The notes under the pieces were generated by a model. It searched no databases. It was not told the origin of the DNA and saw only the letters and a list, made by a program, of their open reading frames with translations. The translations under genes were made by a program, and so were the position numbers. Source: Niastella vici (lineage in GTDB: Bacteria; Bacteroidota; Bacteroidia; Chitinophagales; Chitinophagaceae). Taken from it: a DNA stretch of 64,000 bases. The stretch spans positions 614,740 through 678,739 of the forward strand of contig NZ_LVYD01000124.1 in NCBI RefSeq assembly GCF_002077945.1, given 5' to 3'. Every line of letters starts with the position of its first letter. Within the stretch, counting starts at the first letter, position 1. This document shows positions 42,191 to 51,405 of this stretch, one piece after another.

Positions 42191-43954
42191 CTATTGGTAA
42201 TTGTAATTATCCCAATATGGGTTTACATTTCTCAAAGCTGCAGGCACCCAAAATATCGGGGTTGTAAAGTTGTCCTGGCTTTTTACAGTAGCATAGTTGT
42301 CGGGGTTTGTCTGCTGTTCAGCAGTAGGATACCTCAAACGCTCAGGGAGCGGTTTCATTACTTTAGTGTTGAAGGTCATAGGCTCCAGTTTGGGATGCCG
42401 GGTCCTTCTCAACTCGGCCCATAACTCGTAAGGACACATGAGGTTCAGGTGAACATATTTCTGCTGCATCAGCAACTCCATCTTATCCTCGGTGGTTACA
42501 CTGCTGTTGAACCTGGCAGCAATTGAATCGGCATAGGTATTAATAATGGTTGCCGAAGGCCTGGCAGGGTGCATCAGCGTGTTGGTGGTAGCAAATGGGC
42601 TATTCTGGTTTAAAGTATACCAGAAATTGGTGGAGTGATTGATAGCGTCTTTGATGTGCGCATCGGGCGTTTTACCCGTTGTGCCCAGGTTTTTAAGGGC
42701 AATCTCAGCCAACAGCAGATCTGTTTCGGCCAGCGACATCATGTATACCGGAAAGGTCTCATTACGGGCAAACGTAGCGAGATTATATATGGAGCGGGAG
42801 TTCTGTTTGAAATGTTCATTCAGATCGCCATAGGGACCGCCTGTATAGTACTTTTCGCCCGCAACATAAGCAGCCTTCTGACCATCGGCATTCATGTTTA
42901 CACCCCGGTAGTCGCCTACTGCCGGAACGGAAACAAAATCACTGAATTTGGTAGGCATTGCCAGAACAGGCAGCCGTGGGTCATCAATGCCGGGCTCGTA
43001 ACGGGTATTGTTCCTGTTCATTCTTCTCATAATAACATCGGGGATGAATGTATCAGGCCACCCTTCGCCGATACCACGGATCCACTCACCACCGCTATTG
43101 GCCATCAATGCATAGGGCATTGCCCATACCTGGTCACTTGTGGGCAGGTTATTTTTGGAAAGCACATCCTGGATATGCGACTTGGCAAATGCCTCTTCCA
43201 CACCGGAGATCCTTACGGCAAATTTCAGCCGGATGGCATTTATATATTGCACCCATTGGTTCACATCGCCCCTAAACGCAATGTCCTGTGAATTGAATAC
43301 TGCTTTGGCAGATACAGACATTTTGTTATACTGACCTGGCAGGTCGCTGGATATTTTTTTCAACTCGTCCAGCACGCTTTTATAAATTTCCCCGGGGTCG
43401 TCGTATTTAGGGAAAAAGACCCTGTCCTTGCCTTTAAATGCCTCCGAATAAGGAATGTTATTATAAAAGTCAACCGCCAGCAACGCTGCATAATCTTTCA
43501 TAACGGTTGTAAGGGAATAGTATACGACATTATCATCCAGGTCGGGGCCCGATACCGTGGCTATATTGTCCTTAATAACCGCCCAGGTATTCACACTGCC
43601 GTAAAAGGCGCCCAGCCTGTTTTGCCAAAGCTGCTGGTTATCGGAGCCAAAAGCGGTGGTGCCGGTGAGGTCGTCATAAGTCGAAAACCAGCCATACCGG
43701 TCTGTAATATAACGATGAGCTATCTGCGAGTAGGCTGCAACCCCCATTGCACCGGAGCCCTGCAGCTCCCACCACCACTCGCCATAGTCCTGTACATACA
43801 GCTTCCAGGCATACAGGGTTTTGGTAAACATGCCGGCAAACAGGTTGCCGGTCTTATCATAATTTTCCGGGTTGGGAAACTCTTTTTCAAGCGACTTCTT
43901 GCAGGAAGCAAGCGCTACTGAAATAGCGATCATCCCTATAAATATCTTTTTCAT
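42191..43954 (-). CDS. SusD-like_2 family outer-membrane lipoprotein
   Basis: The 587-residue precursor starts at ATG 43952-43954 (MKKIFIGMIAISVALASCKK, lipobox ALASC); a longer frame to 43987 adds 11 residues before the signal. The mature protein has the features of the SusD-like_2 subgroup: an early aromatic segment (FTKTLYAWKLYVQDYGEWWW), ATVSGPDLDDNVVYYSLTTV-type TPR helices, FAVRISGVEEAFAKSHIQDV, MSLAETDLLLAEIALKNLG and a terminal LEPMTFNTKVMKPLPERLRY. It partners the SusC-like transporter 19 nt upstream. Ligand unknown; no glycoside hydrolase belongs to this pair. Confidence 0.87.
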   Translation of the reverse strand: MKKIFIGMIAISVALASCKKSLEKEFPNPENYDKTGNLFAGMFTKTLYAWKLYVQDYGEWWWELQGSGAMGVAAYSQIAHRYITDRYGWFSTYDDLTGTTAFGSDNQQLWQNRLGAFYGSVNTWAVIKDNIATVSGPDLDDNVVYYSLTTVMKDYAALLAVDFYNNIPYSEAFKGKDRVFFPKYDDPGEIYKSVLDELKKISSDLPGQYNKMSVSAKAVFNSQDIAFRGDVNQWVQYINAIRLKFAVRISGVEEAFAKSHIQDVLSKNNLPTSDQVWAMPYALMANSGGEWIRGIGEGWPDTFIPDVIMRRMNRNNTRYEPGIDDPRLPVLAMPTKFSDFVSVPAVGDYRGVNMNADGQKAAYVAGEKYYTGGPYGDLNEHFKQNSRSIYNLATFARNETFPVYMMSLAETDLLLAEIALKNLGTTGKTPDAHIKDAINHSTNFWYTLNQNSPFATTNTLMHPARPSATIINTYADSIAARFNSSVTTEDKMELLMQQKYVHLNLMCPYELWAELRRTRHPKLEPMTFNTKVMKPLPERLRYPTAEQQTNPDNYATVKSQDNFTTPIFWVPAALRNVNPYWDNYNYQ

Positions 43955-43973
43955 AATTTTTTTGTTGAAGCTT

Positions 43974-46900
43974 TTAGAAACTAACATTTACGCCAAAACT
44001 GAAAGACCTGATAGAAGGATAGAATGAATTCTCAATATATCCCTGTGCGCCCAATGCGCCTTCGGGGTCAATATTGGGCAGGGTCTTGTACAAATAGCCC
44101 AGGTTCCTTGCTGCGGCAGTTAACGAAAGCTTCTGCAATTTCAGCATGCTCGAGACCTTCTTGGGCAGGCTGTACTCAATGGAAACCTCGCGCAGTTTGA
44201 CGTAATCGTTTTTGAACAAACGGTCCGGCGGCCACGATGTGCTATTATCGCTGATGTACGTCTGGTAGTAAGCCGGTGCAGCTATTATAACATCATTCTT
44301 TTCATATTTAACCGTGCCGCCCGTATTCACTTCCTTCACCCCATCGAGCACAATACCGTCGTGGTAAACAATACCATCCCGTGCATTGGCGGGAGCCTGT
44401 TTATTATGCTCCCAGCTTACGTTGGCGCCAGAAGCATTGTCTATATAGTAGGCCTGCCCGCCGGTTGCTTCATCCCTGCCGTGGAGTGAAGCTTTTATTA
44501 CACCTGTGCCCATGAGGTAGTTATTGGTGTAAGAGAAGATGGTGCCCCCGAATTTGTAGTCAATGCCAAAATGGAAATTGAAGCCTTTAAAAGAGAAGTC
44601 GCTGTACAAACCGCCAAATACCTTGGGGTTTACGTTTTTACCGGTGCCGGTAACCTGATCGCTCAGCGCATACAAACCATTGCCGCTTACGATCTTGTTG
44701 CCATTGGGGTCGCGCTTGTAGTCATACGCGCGTATTTCGCCTATGCGCTCACCTTCTTTGGCCCAAACCTGGAACCCTGAGTTGCCATCAATATATTTCT
44801 GGGTTATACCGGGATATAGTTTAACAACTTTGGAAAACTGGTTAGCTGCCGTAAAAGTCAGGTCCCAACGATATTTCTGTGTGGCAATTGGCGCTCCCTT
44901 TACTAAAAATTCAAGCCCCCAGTTCTTCACGTTACCGGTATTGATCTTTGCTGCCGTGTAACCAGTTGCAGGTGTAATGGGTTGCTGCACAATTTGGTTG
45001 TACGTATTGTTGGTATAGAAAGAAACGTCAAACTCAACCCTGCTTCTTTCGAACCACCTGGTATTAAAGCCAATTTCAAATTCACGTTTCCGGAAAGGCT
45101 TTAATGGCTCCAGGAAGAGGGCTGAAGGCGGCGCAACGGTAATAGGGCCATAGGAATAAGGAAGCTGGCCCACGCTGTAGGCATCATTGGCAAAATACCT
45201 GTCACCAACAGCCGTAGTAGGCCCACCACCTACGTCGGCCCATGCAAGGCGAAGCTTACCGTATTGCAATTTGGGGATCGTAAAATCCCTGTAGAAATTA
45301 TAGGTAAGCGACAGGCCCGGGTAAAAATAAGCGTAATTGGGCGCTTTCAAGGTAGAGTTCCAGTCGTTCCTTGCCTGCATTTCCAGGTAATAGGTTTCTT
45401 TCCAGGAAAGCGTTGCCGACCCCAAAACGCTGTACAGCACATCTGAGCCTTTTTTCAAGCCGGTAACCTTACTCCTGTCGCCAGAGGTAGGCCAGAACCT
45501 TGTGTCGGCGTTCCCAAGCGAATACCAGTCAGGGAATAACAAACCCATTTCACCTGTAGATGAATACATGCTGTTCTCCGCAACCTTCTGGTAAGCACCG
45601 CCACCGAAAGCAAAGAAATTGAAATCATGGAAGGTCTTTTCATACTTCATCAGGGCCTGGAAATTCTGAACAGTCGTATTGCGCTTGCTCCAACTGTATT
45701 TGCCACCCGACCTTACAGGCGCCAGGCGGGTAATTTTATTTTCTGTAATAAAATCTGTATTGGTGTAATCCAATGAAGCCTGTGCAAGCAGGGAGATGTT
45801 TTTTGTAAACTGAAGTGTTGACCTAACGGAGCTTACCAGGTGAATCTTGTTATCCTGGTCTTTGTTGTCATTTTGCTCCCACATGATGCCGGCAACCGCA
45901 TTTGGCCAGTAACCGGGGCTTCTGTCTGCAAGGCCATAAGGATCCAGGTCTCTTTTAAACCCGTCCTGGTCGTGGTAAAAGGATTTCATCCAGTTGTAAT
46001 CATAGTCCCTGTTGAGGCCTGTTGCCACAAATTGTTGAATATTGGGGCGGCGGTTTTTCGTTTGCACACTGTACAGGTTATTTACAAATTCAAATGTGGC
46101 AAACTCCGAAACCTTAAAATTACCATTGAAACTAAATGTATTTTGCTTTTGTGTAAACCCGGGGATTATATCCTCATAACTATTGCGGGTGTAGGAAGCC
46201 CTGACGCTTCCCAAAGTGCCACCCCCTGCTATCGCAATGTTGGTGCGGTTTGAGACTGCGGTATTAAAGAAGTCGATAAAGTTATTGGGATATGCTTTGT
46301 AAGTGCCCATTGTACTGTCATAAAGCATTACACGGCTGTTATCGAACCGGGGGCCAAAGCTAAAGCGGCTCAGTGGAAGCTTCCTGGTATTTACCCCGCC
46401 AATTTGCGCGTACTGGGTATCGCGGATGGAAGCACCAGACCCAAAGTCATTTTGAAAATCGATGTATGTAAATGGCTTGTCAATTGTTACCTGATGAGAA
46501 AGCTGGATGCCAAGTCCCCTTGTCTTTTTCCCGCTTTTTGTAGTGATGAGCACCACGCCATTCAGCGCCTGGCTGCCATAGAGCACGGTAGCTTTTGCAC
46601 CTTTCAGGATCTCAATTGATTCAATATCGTCGGAGTTGATGTCATTTACCCCTGATCCATAATCGAAAGAGTTTAATGGGTCATAACCCCTGCTTTCCAT
46701 GGAAGTTTTTTCATCATATAACGGAACACCATCTACGACAAACAATGGCCTTGTATTGGTGTTTGATTCAAGACCGGCAGCGCCCCTGATGCGCACGTTT
46801 ACACCGCCGGTTGGGCCGGCCGAAGAAATGTTAATGCCAACGCCCGCAGCCTTTCCGTACATGGCAAGAAAGGGATTAAGCGTTGCACCGGCTTTTACCA

Positions 46901-47300
46901 GGTCTTCCCCTTTAACCGTTGCGGTAGCATACCCAACCGCTTTTTTCTCCCTTTTAATGCCCAGGGCGGTTACCACCACATCTTCCAACCCGGTCTCGCT
47001 GGCTTCCAATACTATTTTAAGCACACTGCTTTGGCCAATTTTTACTTCCTGCCTTTTGAAATTAATTGAGCTAACAACCAATATGGCGTTGGGGTTGTCA
47101 ATACTAATACTGAACCGGCCATGTGCGTCGGTAACGCTGGCGTTATTAGTGCCTGTAATAAGTAACGTGGCCCCGGGCACGGGATCCCCTTGCGGATCGA
47201 TAACTGTTCCCGAAATGGTTCGTTTTTGCTGGGCCATGACAATGCCCACCCAAAAACAAAATAACAGGACCATTAAGGTCCGTCGTTTTGCATCCTTCAT
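43974..47300 (-). CDS. SusC/RagA TonB-linked outer-membrane transporter (second locus)
   Basis: The 1108-residue precursor has a signal peptide (MKDAKRRTLMVLLFCFWVGI, cleaved after VMAQ), a carboxypeptidase-like domain (RTISGTVIDPQGDPVPGATL), the signature VVVTALGIKREKKAVGYATA, plug motifs (VRIRGAAGLESNTNTRPLFV, ESIEILKGAKATVLYGSQAL) and a barrel ending FGVNVSF. The VVVTALGIKREKK variant marks the subgroup whose SusD partners are SusD-like_2, in agreement with the next gene. It starts 105 bp downstream of the ROK gene on the same strand. Substrate unknown. Confidence 0.92.
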   Translation of the reverse strand: MKDAKRRTLMVLLFCFWVGIVMAQQKRTISGTVIDPQGDPVPGATLLITGTNNASVTDAHGRFSISIDNPNAILVVSSINFKRQEVKIGQSSVLKIVLEASETGLEDVVVTALGIKREKKAVGYATATVKGEDLVKAGATLNPFLAMYGKAAGVGINISSAGPTGGVNVRIRGAAGLESNTNTRPLFVVDGVPLYDEKTSMESRGYDPLNSFDYGSGVNDINSDDIESIEILKGAKATVLYGSQALNGVVLITTKSGKKTRGLGIQLSHQVTIDKPFTYIDFQNDFGSGASIRDTQYAQIGGVNTRKLPLSRFSFGPRFDNSRVMLYDSTMGTYKAYPNNFIDFFNTAVSNRTNIAIAGGGTLGSVRASYTRNSYEDIIPGFTQKQNTFSFNGNFKVSEFATFEFVNNLYSVQTKNRRPNIQQFVATGLNRDYDYNWMKSFYHDQDGFKRDLDPYGLADRSPGYWPNAVAGIMWEQNDNKDQDNKIHLVSSVRSTLQFTKNISLLAQASLDYTNTDFITENKITRLAPVRSGGKYSWSKRNTTVQNFQALMKYEKTFHDFNFFAFGGGAYQKVAENSMYSSTGEMGLLFPDWYSLGNADTRFWPTSGDRSKVTGLKKGSDVLYSVLGSATLSWKETYYLEMQARNDWNSTLKAPNYAYFYPGLSLTYNFYRDFTIPKLQYGKLRLAWADVGGGPTTAVGDRYFANDAYSVGQLPYSYGPITVAPPSALFLEPLKPFRKREFEIGFNTRWFERSRVEFDVSFYTNNTYNQIVQQPITPATGYTAAKINTGNVKNWGLEFLVKGAPIATQKYRWDLTFTAANQFSKVVKLYPGITQKYIDGNSGFQVWAKEGERIGEIRAYDYKRDPNGNKIVSGNGLYALSDQVTGTGKNVNPKVFGGLYSDFSFKGFNFHFGIDYKFGGTIFSYTNNYLMGTGVIKASLHGRDEATGGQAYYIDNASGANVSWEHNKQAPANARDGIVYHDGIVLDGVKEVNTGGTVKYEKNDVIIAAPAYYQTYISDNSTSWPPDRLFKNDYVKLREVSIEYSLPKKVSSMLKLQKLSLTAAARNLGYLYKTLPNIDPEGALGAQGYIENSFYPSIRSFSFGVNVSF

Positions 47301-47405
47301 GTTGCAGTAGTTTTGGTTTTAAATGTTAAATAGCAATTCGTTAATACCCTGGTTTATTATAGTTGCATCGAAGCTCATTCGTTACACAGTATACTTTTCA
47401 CCTGA

Positions 47406-48620
47406 TCATGGTTTTACCAATACCCGCTCCGCCATATTTTTCACCGGTTGCTTATCATAATTTTCAATGACCAATGCAGCAGAACCAATCAGCTCAGCGC
47501 GGTTATTGAAGGTAGATACCGTTAACTCCGACTGGGCTGCCAGCCTGGGTATGCAATAGCGGTTTAAAGCCTGTTGCACCGGCGCCAGCCAAAGTTTGCC
47601 TGCCGAAGCGCCCCGGCCGCTCAGTACGATCAATTCGGGATTCAGCACATGGATCAGGATGGCAATGCCTCTGCCGATATTGTAGGCAACTTCAGAAAGC
47701 AGTTCTACAGCAAATGTGTCGCCGCCAATGGCTGCATTAATAATAGTATGGCAGGCTTCCTCAAAATCTTCAGGCAATTCCTTAATTGTTGAAACGCGCC
47801 CGTTTCTCAATGCTTCCCCTGCCTTTTCAACCAGCACCAACATGGATGTTTCGGTTTCAAGGCAACCGCTCTTGCCACAACTGCACAATTTGTTGTTGAG
47901 GAAGAGCGGAATATGGCTGAACTCCCCGGCAAACCCTATGCATCCGCGGAACAATTCACCATTCAAAATAAGCCCCAGTCCTATGCCCCAGTTAATATTG
48001 ATGACCATTACATTTCTTCGGCCATGGGCCGCGCCCAGCCGGAATTCTGCAAGCGCGATCAGGCTGGAGTCATTGTCTATATGAACCGGTATCCCAACCT
48101 GGTTCTCCAGAAAATCGACTATGTTGGTACCGGTTTTGATTTCAAGAAAAGAATAGTTGATCCCTTTGCCTACATCTACAAAGCCAGGCATCCCAATGCC
48201 CATACCAATGATTTTATTGCGGGCGATCTGTGAATTGTCGATAAAGCGGTTAAGCTGATCTGCCAGCAGCCCAAGCGCATCCCGGTTATTTAGCAGGGGC
48301 AGACTGATCTTTTCAGTATAGATAATATCACAGCTATACATATCTATAAGCCCGATGCGCGTAACAAACTGGTCCATTGCCACTGATACTACATACATTT
48401 TCCCTGGCTTAAGGGCATACATCTGCGGACGCCTGCCCCCTGATGAAGGCGCGTATCCTTTTTCTTCTATCAGGTCTTCAGTGATCAGTTCACCCAACAT
48501 ACGAACAGTCAACGGCAGGCTTTTTTCTATTCGCAAACTGATCTCTGCACCAGACAAAACATTCCCAAAGCAGAGTTCCTTTAAAATTTTTCGTTTGTAC
48601 AAACCTGTTTTACTAAACAT
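47406..48620 (-). CDS. ROK family transcriptional regulator
   Basis: The 404-residue protein starts at ATG 48618-48620 (MFSKTGLYKRKILKELCFGN); a TTG seven codons earlier is possible. The N-terminal winged HTH spans LSGAEISLRIEKSLPLTVRM and GYAPSSGGRRPQMYALKPGK. The ROK domain has IIGMGIGMPGFVDVGKGINY, VHIDNDSSLIALAEFRLG, GIGLGLILNGELFRG and the zinc motif CSCGKSGCLETETS preceded by FAGEFSHIPL. ROK repressors of this kind (NagC/XylR type) respond to a sugar or sugar phosphate and control sugar-uptake genes. The SusC/SusD pair downstream is the likely target. A TATCTTCC box ends 4 nt before the ATG. Confidence 0.88.
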   Translation of the reverse strand: MFSKTGLYKRKILKELCFGNVLSGAEISLRIEKSLPLTVRMLGELITEDLIEEKGYAPSSGGRRPQMYALKPGKMYVVSVAMDQFVTRIGLIDMYSCDIIYTEKISLPLLNNRDALGLLADQLNRFIDNSQIARNKIIGMGIGMPGFVDVGKGINYSFLEIKTGTNIVDFLENQVGIPVHIDNDSSLIALAEFRLGAAHGRRNVMVININWGIGLGLILNGELFRGCIGFAGEFSHIPLFLNNKLCSCGKSGCLETETSMLVLVEKAGEALRNGRVSTIKELPEDFEEACHTIINAAIGGDTFAVELLSEVAYNIGRGIAILIHVLNPELIVLSGRGASAGKLWLAPVQQALNRYCIPRLAAQSELTVSTFNNRAELIGSAALVIENYDKQPVKNMAERVLVKP

Positions 48621-48641
48621 GGACGGAAGATAAAAAAACAA

Positions 48642-48791
48642 TTACAAAACTCATCAGAGCTTCTTAAATATATTAAGTAGTTAACTCAAGAATAGTTTAA
48701 GCTATTCCGTTACATTAAATCTTATTACAAAGTATTGACCCTTATTCTATAACGCAGAAGGCAATGTGGAGTTTACCGGCGAACAATGCGT
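48642..48791. other. AT-rich intergenic stretch upstream of the ROK gene
   Basis: This stretch carries the ROK promoter region at its left end. Near 48755-48791 a short coding-like plus-strand frame (FYNAEGNVEFTGEQCVPEEK) runs into the first copy of the tandem repeat and stops there; it has no start and looks like a relic. Confidence 0.35.
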
Positions 48792-49090
48792 GCCTGAAGA
48801 AAAAATAGCATCAATAAAAGTCAAAATAGCACAGATAATAAATTATTTTAATCAGGTAGTTTCTATCTAACCAGAAGCACCGTTGCTCTACCTTTCCCCC
48901 GGGAAGTATTGCTAACGGTGCTATTGAATATACGTACACGGCGCCTGAAGAAAAAATAGCATCAATAAAAGTCAAAAATAGCACAGATAATAAATTCTTT
49001 TAATCAGGCAGTTTCTATCAAACCAGAAGCACCGTTGCTCTACCTCCCGGGAAGTATTGCTAACGGTGCTATTGAATATACGTACACGAC
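48792..49090. repeat. Tandem duplication, two units of about 150 bp
   Basis: Unit 1 (48792-48942, 151 bp) and unit 2 (48943-49090, 148 bp) are nearly identical, starting GCCTGAAGAAAAAATAGCAT and ending TATTGAATATACGTACACG, with a few indels and substitutions. A third start, GCCTGATGGA, follows at 49091. Each unit holds an inverted repeat AGCACCGTT ... AACGGTGCT with about 30 nt between the arms, so each can form a hairpin. The unit lies between the end of the third SusC/SusD operon and the ROK promoter. The hairpins may terminate the minus-strand operon; unit function is otherwise unknown. Confidence 0.85.
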
Positions 49091-49121
49091 GCCTGATGGA
49101 GAGCGCAGCTGGCTATTGGTG

Positions 49122-50300
49122 TTATTTCAGGCTTTTTCCTGTTTCCTGCTTAATGAAGGCGGCCTCTTCCGCTTTATAAGGCGTACCGTCTTTGCGGAAA
49201 ATATCATGAAACCACAATGGGGGTTCACTGTGATAGCTTTTTCTCCAACTGTCCCATGGATAAATGGTTTGCGATTTCCCGTTTACAAAACCCCAGTTTA
49301 TCATGGCAACTTTATATTTTTTTCCTACCGGGAGGCAGGTTTGAAAAGTGCTTTTATTAGGCCTTGCCATGTACTCGGTGCAAAATAAGGGCTTGCCGTA
49401 TCGCAGCAATTGATTAATTTTTTCATTGAGCCGCGCCGAATCATCATAGCAGTGAAAAGAAAGCACGTCCGATTCTTCCAGTTGCAATTTCTCCATGGGC
49501 TTCAACGTACTGTCTGCGGCCCAATTACCGGCCCAGATACCCGAAGTGAGGGGTTGTGTGGGATTAACTGAACGCGCCCATTCAAATGTTTTTTTCAGCA
49601 GGGGCAGTACTACTTCCGGTTTGTTCGCCAATTCCATTTTAATATAAGCAGGGTCATTGGGGTTGTCGGGCTCATTCCAAACATCCCACATAACAATACG
49701 CGGGTCATTGGCAAAATGGCCAACAACGGCTTTCACATATTTTTCCAGCACCGGGTATTGCGTGGGATCTTTTAGGATGTTCTCCCCGGGGCTTTGCACC
49801 CAGCCTGAGTTGTGCACATAGGGTACTGGTGCATGCTGCTCCCCTGCTTTAGGGAAAGGATCCCAGCACGAATCAAAAATGGTAAATAGTATTTTGATAT
49901 GGTGTTTATCGGCAATCTGCAACAGGGTGTTTATGCGGTCATAAAAGCCCGGTTCGTCATTTTGCCAAACCAGGTTGTGCAGAAAGACGCGCATGATATT
50001 CATGCCCAGCGATGCTGCCCACCCGAATTCTTTATCGATGGTAGCTGTATCGAACGTTGGTTTTTGCCACATCTCCAACTGGTTGATGGCCGTACTGGGT
50101 AAAAAGTTTGCCCCTACAAACCAGGGCTGGCCAGCATACCATGCTGTTGCTTTTTGTGCAGACCATATGGTTCGTCCGGAGCTATCGGTGTTAACCCTGC
50201 TTTCTTTTTCGGGCACCGGTGCAGGATTACCGCATGCCATCATTACGGCCACCAGTAAAAGAGTGGTGATAAAGGCAAAAGGATTTTTCCGGTTGATCAT
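49122..50300 (-). CDS. GH5-like (cellulase-fold) glycoside hydrolase lipoprotein
   Basis: The 392-residue precursor starts at ATG 50298-50300 with a lipoprotein signal (MINRKNPFAFITTLLLVAVM, lipobox MMAC). The TIM-barrel shows GMNIMRVFLHNLVWQNDEPG, HHIKILFTIFDSCWDPFPKA, the acid/base motif VMWDVWNEPDNPND, SFHCYDD and the nucleophile region KPLFCTEYMARP. Clan GH-A fold with Glu after strands 4 and 7 is clear; the family is GH5-like or a close relative, possibly acting on xylan, mannan or a related beta-glycan. It is the last gene of the third SusC/SusD operon, 19 nt behind the GH43 gene. Confidence 0.83.
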   Translation of the reverse strand: MINRKNPFAFITTLLLVAVMMACGNPAPVPEKESRVNTDSSGRTIWSAQKATAWYAGQPWFVGANFLPSTAINQLEMWQKPTFDTATIDKEFGWAASLGMNIMRVFLHNLVWQNDEPGFYDRINTLLQIADKHHIKILFTIFDSCWDPFPKAGEQHAPVPYVHNSGWVQSPGENILKDPTQYPVLEKYVKAVVGHFANDPRIVMWDVWNEPDNPNDPAYIKMELANKPEVVLPLLKKTFEWARSVNPTQPLTSGIWAGNWAADSTLKPMEKLQLEESDVLSFHCYDDSARLNEKINQLLRYGKPLFCTEYMARPNKSTFQTCLPVGKKYKVAMINWGFVNGKSQTIYPWDSWRKSYHSEPPLWFHDIFRKDGTPYKAEEAAFIKQETGKSLK

Positions 50301-50319
50301 GTGTGTTAATTGTTTGATC

Positions 50320-51366
50320 TTATTCACCTGAGGGTTTTTTAATTTGTACACCTGTGCCTGCGGGAACGCCAAAACTGGGTGTACCATCGGCATTCCAGGC
50401 TATTTTTTGCATCCGTGGGTTTCGCTGGTCGCCACACCCCTGCCCGCTTGCCGAATTGGCGTGGTAAATGATCCAGTCTTCTTTACCATCCGGCGATTTA
50501 AAGAATCCGTTATGGCCGGGACCAAACGCATTGCCGCCTGTATTTTTTGTAAAAACGGCATTGGGCGATTTCGTCCAGTCTGCTGCGTTCAGCGGGTCGC
50601 CGCCAGGCTTTAATAACAGCATGCCTAAACAATAATCATCTGACCAGCACCCGTTTGCCGAATAGGTTAGAAAAAGGTTACCATTACTGTTGAACAAGGC
50701 TTCGGGGCCTTCATTGATGATGACATTGGTGGTAATTTTTTCCCAGCTATAAGTGGGTTTTGAGATCAATACCCGGCTGCCCAGCGTATAGGGGTTCAAC
50801 ATTTTTGCAATAAAGATATCCTGTTCCCCATCGGCATCTCCCTGCCATCCGCTCCAGGCCGCATAGTTACTGCCGTTATAAGTGAAGATCGTTGCATCTA
50901 TGGCCCACTTGTCGGCGCTTTCCATGAGTTTACCTTTAAATACCCAGGTGCCTACATTCATGGGGTCGGCAGCCGTATTTTCAAGTACATAAATACGGTG
51001 AGTGGCATTAATGCCGGCACTGTCTGCAGCAAAATAAATATACCATTTATTGTCTATAAAATGCAGCTCGGGCGCCCAGAGATCTTTTGAATAAGCCGTA
51101 CCCGAAGGCGGTGTAAAAACCGTTACCGGTGAGGCATTCGACAATTTATCGAGGTATTGTGTTTTTGAGATGGCCAGCCGGTTACCGAGTGTACGCATGA
51201 AATAATAATAGCCGTCTTTTTGTATCACCCAGGGATCGGGCCCTGCAGACAACAATGGATTGGTGAATGTAGTATCTGCTGTGGGGGGCTGAACGCTTCC
51301 GCCACCAGAGCCGCCACGGGAGCATGCGATGAGCGCAATAAAAGAAATAAAAAATAATGTTTTCAT
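50320..51366 (-). CDS. GH43 family glycoside hydrolase lipoprotein
   Basis: The 348-residue precursor starts at ATG 51364-51366 (MKTLFFISFIALIACSRGGS, lipobox LIAC). The five-bladed propeller of GH43 shows NPLLSAGPDPWVIQKDGYYY (general base Asp), KDLWAPELHFIDNKWYIYFA, AIDATIFTYNGSNYAAWSGW (pKa-modulating Asp region), VIINEGPEALFNSNGNLFLT (general acid Glu) and HNGFFKSPDGKEDWIIYHAN. GH43 enzymes are mostly alpha-L-arabinofuranosidases, endo-arabinanases or beta-xylosidases. With the GH5-like partner and SusCD this suggests an arabinan, arabinoxylan or related plant glycan. The exact substrate is inference. Confidence 0.88.
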   Translation of the reverse strand: MKTLFFISFIALIACSRGGSGGGSVQPPTADTTFTNPLLSAGPDPWVIQKDGYYYFMRTLGNRLAISKTQYLDKLSNASPVTVFTPPSGTAYSKDLWAPELHFIDNKWYIYFAADSAGINATHRIYVLENTAADPMNVGTWVFKGKLMESADKWAIDATIFTYNGSNYAAWSGWQGDADGEQDIFIAKMLNPYTLGSRVLISKPTYSWEKITTNVIINEGPEALFNSNGNLFLTYSANGCWSDDYCLGMLLLKPGGDPLNAADWTKSPNAVFTKNTGGNAFGPGHNGFFKSPDGKEDWIIYHANSASGQGCGDQRNPRMQKIAWNADGTPSFGVPAGTGVQIKKPSGE

Positions 51367-51405
51367 TTGCAACAAAAGGTATTTATATGGGAAAGTTCGT
51401 GACAC

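Noticed and set aside
49035..49388. A plus-strand gene at the right end of the tandem repeat
   Set aside because: Most of it runs antisense to the GH5-like gene, whose catalytic motifs are clear.
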